Shown piece by piece: positions 40,201-52,850 of a DNA stretch of 64,000 bases. The DNA lies in NCBI GenBank assembly GCA_964019055.1, contig OZ025210.1:4965047-5029046 (forward strand). Reading direction: 5' to 3'. The DNA comes from Anthopleura xanthogrammica. Its lineage: Eukaryota > Cnidaria > Anthozoa > Actiniaria > Actiniidae. The notes below the pieces were generated by a model, which saw only the letters and a list, made by a program, of their open reading frames with translations, searched no databases and was not told the DNA's origin. Positions within the stretch are counted from its first letter, which is position 1. Each line of letters opens with the position of its first letter. The position numbers and the translations under genes are program-made.

Positions 40201-43200
40201 TTGCTTTGTGGAACTACAAGCCAGCAGGACAAAAAAAAGTTACCTCTTTGGTAAGTGGGGGTAGCTTGCCTGCTGGTGTGCCGTGAATTCCCTGTAGAAC
40301 CGTAACTTCAGGCTCGGTAACCAAAGATTCTACATCAGCAGTTGCTAATTTACTGGATTGGGCGCGATGAGGGCTGACCTGACCTCCCTTTGGCCTGCAC
40401 ATGAAAATATAGCAGAAAGTTTTCATCATATTGTGCTAATAAAAGGTTTAATGATTTCAAATACGGAAACCAGTTGTTTGTCCGCCTTACCCAATTCCCG
40501 CGAGCAAATCCATAATTTGAGGATTAAACTTCATGACGACAATGTAGAAAAAGTAAAGAATAAGCAGGACGAGGGCTTCGTAAAATTCAAACACGCCGTC
40601 CCAAGAGAAAATAGCAAATACAACTATTGATAAAGCGTAGGCGATGCCATCTCGAAGCATTGGTCGCCAGTCTAAATGCAAGACCTGAAAGAAAAGGAAA
40701 AGCAAATTATATCAGTGTTTTCCTTGATTTAATCAGAAATCCAATTTCCTTTCTCTGTTGAATCACAGCGTGAAAAAGATAACAGAGCCAGGGTTTAATC
40801 AAGGTGAAAGCCTTAAAAAATGGAATTTGAAACAGCTGTTGATCGCGTTCACGAAAGGAGTTATGGGTTAACTATTTTTGGTTAGCATTTTCTGATTAGG
40901 GACATGGGAAATGCTTATCAAAATACAATGTCGAATCCTTGATTCTGATTGGTTGACCTTGAGTTCGATTCATTCTGAAGATCATCTCAGCTGGATTTCA
41001 AAGTCGATATTTGGGAGAAATGAAACAGGAAAACCCGGAAAAACCATCGAAGCACAGGAGAGAACCAACAACGCAACTCAGCTCACACGTGATGGGAACC
41101 ACAGCGGGGAGAGGTAGCCAAGCGTGCTTCAAGTAACAGTCCTACTGACATAGCCTGGTGATTGCATAATCTAAATGACATAGTCACCTTTCCAGAGAAA
41201 GCTGCTGTCAGCGCAATGATTACTAAGAGGTTGAAAACTGCACTTCTGTTGATGGAAAATATGGTCGATGTTAATATTATTAATTTATGGTAACCAGTAT
41301 TGACACCATGACAACATCACCACTACCATCTCCAATAACGAGAAACAACGTCAACGGACAAAAAACAAACAAAAAAAAAACAACGCAAAAGTAGTTGTTA
41401 CAACGTTAGCTACAGCAGCAGCAACAGGAACAAAAATTTATCACGGGGAAGATACTGTCATTTTTTCATTGAGGGGATGCAGGAGGTGCATTAAGAAAAG
41501 ACCTACACCACTAACAGGAAACAGTAGAAAAGTCCTCTTCAACATACCCTACGATTGTTCCAACTCCTACATCACTATCCACAGTAACACCAGCAACAGA
41601 GGTAAACAGTTCTGGTGCCGAGGAACCCGCAGCCATGAAGGTGGCACCGGCTACGTCTTCTGAAAGATCGAGCTTCTCAGAGATGGCTTCCAATGATGGA
41701 ACAAAGAAGTCGTCGCATACTATAGCAAGGGCTAAAAAGAAAATGTGGATAACCTTAGTGTTGCATTTCAGACATGATTCTTTGTAAAGGTAAGGCAATG
41801 TTAAATATATTTTTTGGTACAGATGTCAAGAAAGCAATCCTGATTGGTCCAATGAGGAGTTTGGATGAAAAAAGAAATACGTTATACATACGCTACAACT
41901 ACCTACAAATGCCCCCCTTCTCTCCTCTCGAGACCACACCCATAAAGGATATATTTCGGAATGGTTCAAGCAATTATGATTGCAGTCTAAAGGGGCTTGG
42001 AGTAAGATAAACATCACACCACAGCCCCTCATAAAGGACCCCTTTATCTCCACTTTGTGCCACACCCACAAAAAATATATATTTGGTATGGATGTTAGTG
42101 AAGCAATTGAGTATATATAGTACACATGGGTTTGAATTGAGAAAAACATTACACCCAACAACCAACAGATGCCTCAGTCCACCTGTTTGGAGCCACACCC
42201 ATTAAAGATACATTTTGGTACTTAGCTATTGAAGTAACTGATAACTATGGTAACTACTAAGTATTACTAGTTTAAATAGGGGCTCGGAGTGCCAAAAAGC
42301 ATACTCCCAAACTACCGGCAAAAGCCCCGTCCCCTTCTCTTAGGGCCACGCCCTGCTGTTATCGACAATAATTTCACCTATTGTATCGTATCCAGTCATT
42401 ATTACAAATAAATAGGGTGTATATTTTTGATATTCTTGTAGTTGCACATACCTATAAAGATCACTAGTATCCCAAACACGTACAAACAAACCCAGGCATA
42501 AGCTGAGTTCACCGTCCGCCAGCTCCCCGGATCGGAATAGTTTCTCTTATTTCCGACTTCAAAATCGCATTTTTCCCATTCCACCGACGAGAGCAAGTGG
42601 CGAGAACGGAATACTGCTTCATCTGAAATAAAAAATATCAAAACATAAAAGTAATCTGTCCTATTTTTAGGGCATATGACGATGGACGCTTTATCATTCG
42701 TGCGTAATATTTTTTCCATTTCAGATCACCTGTCATCCTTCCTCTTGAGTAACATTACATTGTTTACCGTTAATACTTGAAAAGGCAAATCCATATGAGT
42801 TGAGCTCAAACAAAGAATCTTATTCTCAAGAGGTTTGGATGGGGAAGCAGTCAGTCCCTGCTCAAGGTGAGAGGTCTATAAATAAAATACATTAAGCTGG
42901 AGTATCCAAAATAAATTCTCGTTAACTTGGAACTGTATGGTCAACAAATGTAATATTTTAATTTTCTAAGACGAAGTCCTATATTCGCAATGCAATATAC
43001 TCTGTCCACAATGCATTGCAGTCTTAACTAGCCATGTCCTATTTTTTGAAATATTTTGATTATATCTCAACTATGAGTCATTTACTAATTTTCGATCCAT
43101 CTCTAGACCATTAATCTTCGATTCCCTTTCAAACACATATCAGTTTTCAAAAATGAATAATTATAAAATATCACAAACATACTTTTCATTTCACTCCAAA

Positions 43201-43984
43201 AATTTCAATAGATACACAAAGAATTATATAAAGAATAACTCTCCTGGGTACGTTAAATCGATGGTGACCTATTTTACTGATCTTTTGTTTACGGTATTTA
43301 ATTTAAACAAAAAACACCGAAGCTGTTTTTTCCGCCGGTTTTTCTTACAAAGCTTTATTATTTGCTTGTACCTCGGTTGATTTTGGCCATTAATTTAATT
43401 TATCACATTAAACCTGTACCTTGTCAACATTTTCACCAAACAGCAAATAATTTTCACCAGGTTTTCTCACTCTCTGTCAATTTTGCCTCAGCGAAACTGA
43501 ATACTGCAAGTGCTAAATAATATTTAAGCTTATCTTTCATTTTGATTGCTGATGCTCCGATATTCCCGCTCATTTTGGCCATGATATCTCAGACGCCGCC
43601 GAACTAACACTATATTCCCTTAAGTCTAAGATAGATCTATTATCTGTAAAACGTTCTACAGAGAGATTTCACAGCGCCTAAATGCTGATGACTACTTCAA
43701 TATTTAATGAAATGAACGAGCAGCCATGAAGAAAAAAAGCACTTAAAATGCTTGTCAACTTTATGATTAAAATGCAGCTGATGAATAATGGCAAAGGGCC
43801 CAGTACTCGAGCTCGTAATCTTCCAGCTCCGCTCAGAAGGAGTTGATTTACCTTCAGTAAAGATGAAGCTGGTTGCTAATGTTTTGAGTACCAAACCACA
43901 ACCAATAAACAAGAAAACTGCTAACATATGGCTAGTCCATTGTAGCCTTCTCTTTCTTGATCTTGCTTTAAGACAATCCATCAT
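37275..43984 (-). CDS. K+-dependent Na+/Ca2+ exchanger (SLC24/NCKX family), 10 exons
   Basis: Exons 43852-43984, 42452-42622, 41548-41731, 41188-41245, 40491-40684, 40244-40394, 40052-40144, 38604-39308, 37991-38161 and 37275-37481 join to 688 aa. The alpha-1 repeat reads [20 protein letters not shown] then [20 protein letters not shown]. The alpha-2 repeat spans exons 8-9 (VVAIGTSVP, then [20 protein letters not shown] and [12 protein letters not shown]). The catalytic Glu of PELFTS and the Asp opening exon 9 are present. Exons 6-8 encode the large cytoplasmic loop with an acidic run. Exon 1 is a signal-anchor-like start. Known: NCKX proteins at the plasma membrane export Ca2+ and K+ against Na+. 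Which vertebrate SLC24A paralogue it matches is not resolved. Confidence 0.95.
41015..41110 (-). repeat. SINE-like repeat fragment
   Basis: The block GGAAAACCCGGAAAAACC followed by AAGCACAGGAGAGAACCAAC matches, in reverse, the tail of the 55600-55730 copy. It lies in an intron of the NCKX gene. Confidence 0.4.
42716..42832. repeat. MITE family F, diverged copy
   Basis: CATTTCAGATCACCTGTCAT and AAACAAAGAATCTTATTCTC match the two ends of the element at 23393-23528. The outermost right end is missing. Confidence 0.5.
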
Positions 43985-46004
43985 AATCCATCATCTTATC
44001 CCTGTTGGTGCAGAAAATAGGCGTTTGAACAATGTTTGACCCAGTATTGAGATCAACACTGGAAATTAAAATATTGATTAAAAAAAATAGTGATTATTAC
44101 ATTTCTGAGCTTGGAATATTTAATTTTATTCACATGGCATGCAATATGCTCGCGATTTAAAAAAAAAAACCTTTACAATACTCAAGCTTTTTAATGATCT
44201 TTCAAAGTACTAAGATATAGTTGGCTCTACCATCAATTTGACATCGATGTTTTCCAGATTAGATGTAGTAAGAGCCATTTTTCGTTTATTTAATAAATCT
44301 GTTATTTTGATGGCAATTTTCTATTTTCAGTGAAATCTTATCTTTTCTGCATTAATTCTGGCTAGTGCGTGGAAACGAAGCCTCTAGTCTTAATGCAAAT
44401 TTGCATCCCTTTTGATTCGACGCTAATCTGGCTTGACAAGCAATAAAAAATGACCTGTTCTTAGGAGATATATAGGTACGTTTATATTTTTAACTCAAAT
44501 ATTTTTATCGTGCAACTCCAAATGACAAGATCAAGCAAGCCATGATCTTTTTGTGATTTCTTGTCGTTTCATTCGAGTCAACATGGTTTTCAGGTCGTTA
44601 GTACTAGTTAGTTATAAAAGGATTTATTTCAATGTGGTTTGATTCAATAAAATTTCTATCTCCTAAGAAAAACAATGCGATTCCCAAATTTAAGATAAAT
44701 TAAACGTTTATCTGGAGGATGAAACTGAACAGATCTCGAACAAAAGAGAGGCAAAGCAAAGGTGCCAGAGCCCAAATGTACAGTGAAAAAATATATAATG
44801 AGTTATTTTGTTAATGCTATCCTCCTCTTCACGCACAAAACTTACCCTCTGCACAATATTTCCAGAAAATCCAAGCATTTTGGTGCTAAAAGTATAAAGA
44901 TAAATGTGTACAATGACAGTTGAATGAATTGCAGAAAGTGATTCGGCCAGTACTCGCCATTCACCGTTGAATTTCGCGTCATGATGACGTCAGGGTTACC
45001 CTAGAAACCACCATTACTTGGAGTCCGTTGCTCATTGAACGGCCGGTGATAATAATCAAATCTTTATTTTGAAAAAAAATAGGCTGTGGTTGCATTAACA
45101 TTTTAAAAGGGATGATTGAAGGGATTTTTCCCCCATCGAAATAACAGCGTAGGAAAGAATTAAATCTGATACTAAAAAGAGAAGGTCTTCCCGCCAAAAT
45201 AATGTAATATCGATACCACGCATTCAAGTCTTGTACAATTACCATCGAACTAGCTAATATTCTAAGAACATACAAAGACGAAACCGTCAATTATAAATGA
45301 GATAAGAAAGTTCTAGAATTGGAAGTGGAACATACTTTGGGTCTAAGAATGGCGGTATTTCTTGTGCACCTCTCGGTAGACTCATACAGTGTTGATTGTT
45401 TAATGGTTTTTAAAAGAAAATGATCGAAATCCATTTATTATTAACAGCTAATCTACCTCATGGTCATCATAAAATATTGCACGATTTAATGTTACGACTG
45501 TCCGCCTGCTTTTGCTGCTATATCGATTAAAATCAAATCGTAAACCGCTTTTGCCAACCAGGATTATAGTATAACTTGGACCCTTGTTTTACTCGTTCAT
45601 TGGGGAAGAAGGCGGTAGTTCAGTCTGTCAGGCTTCGTCACTTCACAAAATTTTCAATTCATTTGTTTTCGACCAATAAAAAGGCTTTTACCTGGAGTGA
45701 GGTGTGAAGACCGGACGGATATCTAAAAATCGCGGAAGAAAGTTTTAAGTGGCGTTATAGGCGTTGAGGTGCTTTCTTATCGTCAAATTATATTTGAGCT
45801 CTTTCATATGTGTGCTTATGAAATTTTCGTCACTAAATCTTTTCTATGCTTTTGAAATATTTGTACATTATTTTCGTCATTCGGCTATGTACTGTCTTTA
45901 AAAAGGGTTTCTGCGGGGGATTTTCAACGATTTATTTGAAATATATATGTTCAAGATATTATCATGATGAGCTAGTATCAGCTATACGTTCGCTACGTAT
46001 TGGC
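43985..46004. other. Intergenic stretch, no gene recognised
   Basis: AT-rich DNA between the NCKX 5' end and the GPCR stop codon. Short frames such as the one at 44979-45290 on the minus strand show no motif. The left part must hold the NCKX promoter and 5' UTR, but I see no clear element. Confidence 0.5.
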
Positions 46005-47165
46005 TTATACAACTGTAAGCCATTCATTACATTCAAGTGCCTCGCCTATCTCAACGGCTCCTGGCCTGTGACAAGATTTAAAACCACAATGTTGCAAACT
46101 TTGAATAGTAATTTGCTGGGTCCGGGAGGGCGTACCAGTCCGTCTACAAGATCGGCACAGAACACGCCTAAAAGCATCGCGGAAAGTACGATTTAAAAGA
46201 GTATAGATAATCGGATTAAGGGATGAATTCGAGTAATGGAGCCACTTCACTATCCGCGCCAAAGTACCAAGTCTTGAGCTTGGAATGCAGCGTGGGCAAG
46301 ATCTATCCACTAAAAGCGTTATAATATAAGGTCCCCAGCATAAGATGAAAGCTCCCATTACGATTGCCAACGTCTTTGCTGCCTTGATTTCAGAGCTCAA
46401 TGCTCTACGTTGTCTGTAGAATGAGTTCTGATTTTTAAGTATGGGTTGTTCTTTTTTCGTTGTACATAAAGTTTCCAAATCACCGTTTGCATCCTTGTCT
46501 ATGATTGATTCGTTCAGTTCGACAATTTGAGCATTTATTGTGTCAAGCTTTCTAATTTTAACGGCTTGAATTCTAGCAACCCGGAATATGCAAACATAAC
46601 AGAAAATCATGACAGGAAGAGGAATAAAGAAGCTGGCACTTGCGATAAAATAGGTGTACCACACACCAAACAAAGGAGTTGCTCTAACGACGGACACTGC
46701 TAAAGCATACAACCATATCAAGAAAATGCAAATCGATACGCGTTTCTTGGTTAGATTTAAAGGGTACTTGAATGGCGATGTAATAGCGTAAAAACGATCG
46801 ATACTAATGGCAGTAAGATTCACAATAGATGCCGTTGAAGTAGCAATGTCTAAACATAGCCACAGAATGTAAACTCCTGATGTTGATTTTGGAGAAGGCC
46901 ATTGAAATGTCAAAGTAGTAAACCAAAGTGGCATGGACACAAAACCGACCAGCAAATCAGCAACGGCCAAAGATACCACGAAATAATTCGTAACAGATCG
47001 AAGATCACGAATAAGGTAGAAAGCCAGGCAAACAAGGGTATTACCAAATATGGTTCCAACAATTAAAACTGCAAGTAGAACCGACGCTAGTACGACGTCC
47101 TCCGAAGTTGCTTCAGCACCACTGGTATCGTTACGGACGGACATCATTAAGTGAAGAGCTGTCAT
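46005..47165 (-). CDS. Class A GPCR, aminergic-like, intronless
   Basis: A single open frame with seven membrane segments. I favour the Met at 47165 (386 aa), followed by an NDT glycosylation site; the frame stays open to 47339. Seen: GN in TM1, LAVADLL in TM2, DRF in place of DRY after TM3, CWGPY in TM6, NPIIY in TM7. By Ballesteros-Weinstein counting, Asp3.32, Ser5.46, Trp7.40 and Tyr7.43 are present, the set that binds biogenic amines. Odd: position 3.25 is Tyr and ECL2 has no Cys, so the usual TM3-ECL2 disulfide is absent. ECL3 has a CPRC pair instead. The third intracellular loop is moderately long. Ligand unknown; an adrenergic/dopamine/octopamine-like label would be a guess. Confidence 0.88.
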   Translation of the reverse strand: MTALHLMMSVRNDTSGAEATSEDVVLASVLLAVLIVGTIFGNTLVCLAFYLIRDLRSVTNYFVVSLAVADLLVGFVSMPLWFTTLTFQWPSPKSTSGVYILWLCLDIATSTASIVNLTAISIDRFYAITSPFKYPLNLTKKRVSICIFLIWLYALAVSVVRATPLFGVWYTYFIASASFFIPLPVMIFCYVCIFRVARIQAVKIRKLDTINAQIVELNESIIDKDANGDLETLCTTKKEQPILKNQNSFYRQRRALSSEIKAAKTLAIVMGAFILCWGPYIITLLVDRSCPRCIPSSRLGTLARIVKWLHYSNSSLNPIIYTLLNRTFRDAFRRVLCRSCRRTGTPSRTQQITIQSLQHCGFKSCHRPGAVEIGEALECNEWLTVV

Positions 47166-47339
47166 ATGAAAAATGAACAATGAATCCGTTATCTCTGTGT
47201 TAAGTTGCCTAAAGATGTGCATTAGATTTACGCGAAAATCTTGCAAATAGCCAAAAGCGATTGGACTGATAATAATATCAAAGAATAGAATAAAAAACCA
47301 AATCGCTTCAAGATTAACAAAGTAACATTTGAAAAACAA

Positions 47340-49928
47340 GAAACGCTTCTAAAGTACGAGCGATTTGTAGGTTTTAACTGTACCTTAAGAAAATTAGCTG
47401 GACGAAGAAGAACTATAGAATAAAGCAATGCTCGATCCCTGCTAGTTGTTTCGATTGTTCAGAGAATGCAATCTGCCGAGCTACACCAGCTGCCTTCAAC
47501 CGTCGGCTGATGTTTATACTAATACTCCTATCCGGCTCATTGATATGCATAAACTGTTTTTCCATCGTCCCGTTTTTTAAACTTCACATCAAGATTGATT
47601 GACTGGTAATTTCGTAGTGGGGAATCTTTGGCTAAAATGATTGACACACATGATAAAAACAATATCTACTTTAATGACACATTTATACAAGAAATAATAA
47701 GAACTTGGATATGAAAACCTCAGCACTGTTCTCATGTGTCAATGGAGATTAGATTCTAAAAAGTTTGGATTTTTTTTTTGGCAAGACAGAGATGCCGGAT
47801 ATCCGTAGTACGTACAATGGTCTTTAAACAAAGCGAATAACTTGATGGAAGATGAAAAAAATCTTTAATCTTCTCAATACGGTGTGTAAATGTGGACATT
47901 CAAAGTTGGCTTCGCCTAATGACAATTAAATCCGAATATCATATTAAGATTATGAATCATTTTTAAAGATGTTTTTTGTGCAAATGGAATTTTTTTTGTG
48001 CTTTCAAAGGCGTTTAGTATCTTGATAAATTGGAATTTTTTTAAGCTTATGTTTGGCGACTTTTTTCAGTTTTGAGCCATCAGACCCTCCCATTTTCTCA
48101 CTTCATTTATTCTGAGTATTTCAAATTGGTTCAAGTATTATTGGTACAGGTGAACAGAAACCACTTTGGCATCTCGTATTTTCTCATTATTGATGGTAAA
48201 CACATACACTTAAGAAAAAGACGACAATAAGTTATTGAAAACTTTGTTTCATAATTCGTCTTTATTTTGGTTATGTCGATTGTTTCAATCGTTTTTTGAT
48301 CGCCACTTCAATCGGAAAACATTTAAAAATCAAAAATTAAAGACAATGAATTGCCATTTTGTATCATTATAATTATTTTGGAATTTCTTTCTTATTCTAG
48401 AAACCTGGGATTAATGAAGTCTTAGTAACAAATCGTTATGGATATTGAAGCTGATTGCAGACAAATAGCTTTGGATTAGATAACACATGTATAGCTGTGA
48501 CTATAAAGACTCGTTTAATAAGATTTTACAATCTTGAAAGCTAAAGAAATAGTAAGAATATTCATGTGTTAAGCGAGATACGAAAAGGTGCATGAAGAAT
48601 TCAACCTGTCCAAGCTGCGTTTGTTATCTTTGACTGTGGATTTGACTATTAAAATGATATATAGGAAACAGTGTAAAAAGGCAGGAACTGCAAACAGCTT
48701 TGTCGTCAGACAATAATACAGATGATAAATCAGACAAACAATCACATATATTGGTTCAAGTATAAAAGAAAACTGATGGAACTTTTTGATATCGTTTTCC
48801 GACATATACCAATAACTAAGACAAGCGAAAGCCAGTATAGTGCATCTCGAGTCTTTTTTTAACTGACATTCCAGAAACTCCAAGAAAACCCATTTAACTT
48901 TAACTTCCGAATGCTCTTTCAATATATCAACGTTTTTCACTCCTTTTTAAATACTAAGCCTTGGATTTCTATATGATTAGTAATAAATTAGAAAACTACT
49001 GCATTCTTTAATGCTTTAAGATTGAAAATTAGGATTTTTTTTAGACTAAACAGAGGAAATGACCACAAATAGCAAAGATCGCTATTTTGATACTATATAA
49101 TAAAGGAAGCCAGTAAAAAAGATAAGCATTTTAATTATTGCATTTGCCGGATCCCTTGGTTCCAAACTTGTACTTTGGCACACATTTCTTATAACCATAG
49201 ACTGATAAAAGCTTTCAAACAGTGGATTTTATCTTCCATATTTATTTATTTACCGTTTCAGTAGTTCTAGAAAGATATTATATTTGCTCAAACTATTCTT
49301 TTCATAATCTAGTTCTCGAGTCAATTATTTTAGTCGAGATTTTAATAAATTATTTCCTTTACAAGATTTTTGCCCAACATGACAGACATAGTTAAAAACA
49401 AATTAATATATAAGATAAAATATAAACACAAGAGAAAGATGTGGTTTCGTTTTACCATTTGTGTTATATTAAGGAACAACCATCTGCCAAACAATATTGC
49501 TCGAATTAATGTTATTTCTCTTTCAACAGCGAAATCCCATATCTAAAAATAATCGTATGTCAAGTTCAAAATACGAGTTTTAACAACTCCATTACCTTAA
49601 AGAAAATCAATAATCTTTGTCACTTGTATCATACAAATAAAAACAAAAATTAACAAACAGGCAAACAAAACCCCCCCTCACAAAAAAAAAATATGCCTTT
49701 TGAATAGTTAAAAGTAATTCTATCAGGGTTAAAAGGTGTTTTGTGGGTGTTCTCTTTTTCAGCTTTTTTCATTGTGCACTACGCGTATTAATATCTTTTT
49801 TCTTGGAATTTAGCATTAACGTCATCACCAAGTTATACAGATCCAGAATTTAGATAGGCGAGGTATCACTTCTTACCCAGAATATGAGTATTATGACATT
49901 TAATGTAATTTATTGTTACCCTATTACA
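47340..49928. other. AT-rich intergenic stretch, no gene recognised
   Basis: No exon-like motifs on either strand. The 123-codon minus frame at 48569-48940 has no recognisable domain. The stretch holds the GPCR upstream region on its left. Confidence 0.5.
47513..47518 (-). promoter_or_regulatory. TATA-like site upstream of the GPCR
   Basis: The minus strand reads TAGTATAAACATC, about 175 bp upstream of the longest GPCR reading frame. It is a plausible core promoter element with no other support. Confidence 0.25.
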
Positions 49929-49934
49929 TTTATT
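49929..49934 (-). terminator. Polyadenylation signal, UFC1
   Basis: AATAAA on the minus strand 35 nt past the UFC1 stop codon, a normal distance for a short 3' UTR. Confidence 0.5.
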
Positions 49935-49968
49935 TAACTATTGGATTTCTTTTTATAATTCACCATTA

Positions 49969-50815
49969 TTAATTGCTTGCAGTGGATTTATCTTTGTGTG
50001 TTATTAATCCTTTTTCTATCAGATCAGGTATTTCTACAGCCAACCAGGGACCAAGCTGCAAAGAAAACAGTGTTGTTACATTACAGGCCTGTCACAAGGA
50101 CCTCAAGGGGAGGAGGGGTTGCATCCAGCTTTTCTCACAGAAATTTACAAATAAAAGGGATAAGGATGGGAGAAAGGGATTCGTTCGAACTGTTGAACCA
50201 TCTCTAGTGGCGGGCCTGCATTAAGGAAGTGTTACATTAGGCAGTGATACTTGCAGTGTGTTGTGTAATTTTTTTCATGATAAAAAAACAGTGCATTGTG
50301 TAGTTCCAAAAAATATCCATATCCCACCATGGAGGGTATTTGAAAAAGGATCCCCTCACCCCTCTGGAATTTCTGTTTTTTTCCATACAAACCTTGTAAT
50401 TTTGTTTTTCTTCTGACCCCCTACCCCCCTACCCCCTGGGAATGACAGGGCATGTCAGATGAGGTAATGTTATATGCAACTTATGTCACACATTCAACTG
50501 TGATGATTAATAATTGGTGGTAAATAATTGATGCATGATGAAATATTATTGTCTGTCACAACAAATCATTTTATCATTCAAATTATTTTTTCTGTCATTT
50601 TGATTGGCCGAGAGAACTGCAAATAACTGCCTACAAATAACGGTCTGCTCATGCGCATTACGGTGCAGAGCCATCTTACTGCGAATAATGGTTTGCTCAT
50701 GCGCAGTAACGCTGTATTTGACAATGGCTCGCTTCCCTGAAAAAATGAGCTGACTTCTTTGTTATTGTTTGACTCGCACTGCCCCTCAAAGATTAGAAAA
50801 AATAATTTGAATGAT

Positions 50816-50846
<31 letters not shown>

Positions 50847-52850
50847 AATCGAGATTTGTTAGTGTCTCGCCACTAACAAATCACGATATTTTGCTCAACC
50901 TCGTCCAATAATTGCTTAGTGTGACAAGCTGCAGGAGTGGTGTTACACTAGGCAGTGTCTCGAAATTGTTGCTGTAATCATTGCGAGAAGTATACCTTTA
51001 TTCATAGGGCTCAAAATAACGGCAAGTCATACACCGGTAAAGATATTCGGTGTATGATTTTTTAAATAATTAAAATAATTATTATTTTTTTCTTCAAATA
51101 TGACCAGTCAACATGTCTGTTCAAAACCGTATTTGATCGGTCAAGTACCAAATTTAGCCGGATATTGACCATTGACCGGCCGTTATTTTGAGCCCTGATT
51201 CTAATTTTTGCAATGATTGTGACAACACTGCAACAAGATTGCGAGACATGTTTTTGGTATGTTACACAGGCAATTTCTAGTGCCACTTGTGAAGCAACAA
51301 AATTGCAAGTTAAGTTGTAGCAGTAAACAGAAAGGATATTATTCAACCATTTTATGAAAATGTTATTTCACTGACAATAAGAAGTTAAACTTACCCCTAA
51401 TGCCATGGCATGTGCAATCCCAAATCTAGGAACATTCCTCCCCCACAGGGGCTTAAAGTGATCTGTCATGCATATTTTACCTCCCCTAGAGACAACATGT
51501 AACAGTTATTAATTTAAAAAGATTAATGAGGGCAATTAGGAATATTTTCTGTTGGAACAAAGCATACAATTATCTTCTAAATCTCATAAGATTAATCAAA
51601 TGTTCAACGAAGTTGAATACTGTCGTATTTGAGAAGCTGCTGACATGAGATGCTTGAGCACTGATGGATGGCTGGATGGAAAGGAATGGACTGGATTGAT
51701 GGATTGGATAAATAGATGAATGGATCAATAGATGAATGGATCAATAGATAGACAAATAAAACAATGAATGTATGTATTGGTTACTGGATTGAAAAACAGA
51801 TGGATGGGTGAATGCATTACTCAACAGACATAGAACAAATGGATGGTGCTGGCCGGACCCCCCTAAAAATAGTTCAATAGCTGAATAGTTCCTTTATTAC
51901 CTATACATTTTAGCAGTCTTTCCATCCAACTCTGGTAAAGCAATCTCAGGAGCTGTGGTTGGATATGTGATTGGAATCTGAGAAATTGAAAAAAAAAGAG
52001 GAAATACATTCATTATAAAGAAATCAAATGTAAAAATTAAATTTATCATAATTGGAAAAACATCCAGACTTACGTCAAATTCAACATCAAATTCATATTT
52101 TAAAAGATTGTGTATGTACCAGCATTTTCCAAACCATCTGAAAATGGAAAAAAAATCGAGTTGTGAGTATTACAAGTCACCTAAATCTGACAGCGATCTC
52201 AGGGACATCCGAGCATAGTTTCAACTGTGTGTGTGTGTGTGTGTGTGTGTGTTTGGGAGGGGGAGGTGGGGCTAATATTGGGGGGTCCCGGAATGTCCCC
52301 CTGAAAATTTGGAAATTGAGGATCTTGGAAATGCAATTTCCAGTGCCGCTTTCTTAAGGGATAATTGCAACATATTTATAGCATTAAAGTCATGCCGGAG
52401 CTTTAGGCAACTCATAACAGATAATCAATTTTGGCAAAAACGTGAGGGGCTAAGCGCCGCTTCCGCGGTGTCTGGTTATCTTGGCTATAGTATTCGCTCA
52501 AGAAATGGTCAATTAAAAGATTTCAAGTAAAGGATATGTGTCTTACCTTGTGCCCTCTTTGTTGGACTCTAAACGAAACCAGTCGTTGTCAGCTTCTTTG
52601 TTATTGCTCACATACTGATTGAATGATCGGGGGAAAAAATCATGAGTCATAGTTCTTCTTGAAAAATATCGAGAAACTCATCGAATTTTTGCTAGAAAAT
52701 AACAGAAATAAATCCAATTGAATTTACCTTAATGAGACCTGTATACTCCTCCTTCAATCTGTTGACCCAATCGCTGCCATCGCGTGGTCCTGCCTTGGTT
52801 TTTAGCAAAGGAATTGCTGCCAAACTCTTCTTTGTCGCTTCGTCCACCAT
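49969..52850 (-). CDS. UFC1: UFM1-conjugating enzyme UFC1 (E2)
   Basis: Exons 52728-52850, 52547-52614, 52074-52137, 51901-51977, 51395-51485 and 49969-50055 join to 169 aa; the human protein is 167 aa. Sequence landmarks: [82 protein letters not shown] and [15 protein letters not shown]. The catalytic Cys of [10 protein letters not shown] falls at residue 116, the same number as in human UFC1. Known: UFC1 takes UFM1 from UBA5 and passes it to UFL1, acting on ribosomes at the ER. The last intron (over 1.3 kb) carries two MITEs. It is head to head with the fusion gene at 53428. Confidence 0.97.
50568..50917. mobile_element. MITE, family B copy 2
   Basis: Same termini and interior as the copy at 12578-12963, with small indels; for example, the CTTGCAAGCAATTATTTGCC block is missing. 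It lies in the last intron of UFC1, next to a family A MITE. Confidence 0.75.
51006..51196. mobile_element. MITE, family A copy 2
   Basis: AGGGCTCAAAATAACGGC at the left mirrors GCCGTTATTTTGAGCCCT at the right. The interior matches the copy at 4701-4897 in opposite orientation, including the ACCAGTCAACATGT block. It lies in the last intron of UFC1. Confidence 0.75.
52225..52252. repeat. TG dinucleotide microsatellite
   Basis: About 14 TG units in the intron between UFC1 exons 2 and 3. Confidence 0.9.

Noticed and set aside
44979..45290. 103-codon minus-strand frame
   Set aside because: No domain or signal; compatible with chance in AT-rich DNA.
48569..48940. 123-codon minus-strand frame with hydrophobic runs
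   Set aside because: AT-rich, no motif, no splice signals that extend it, and no similarity I recognise.
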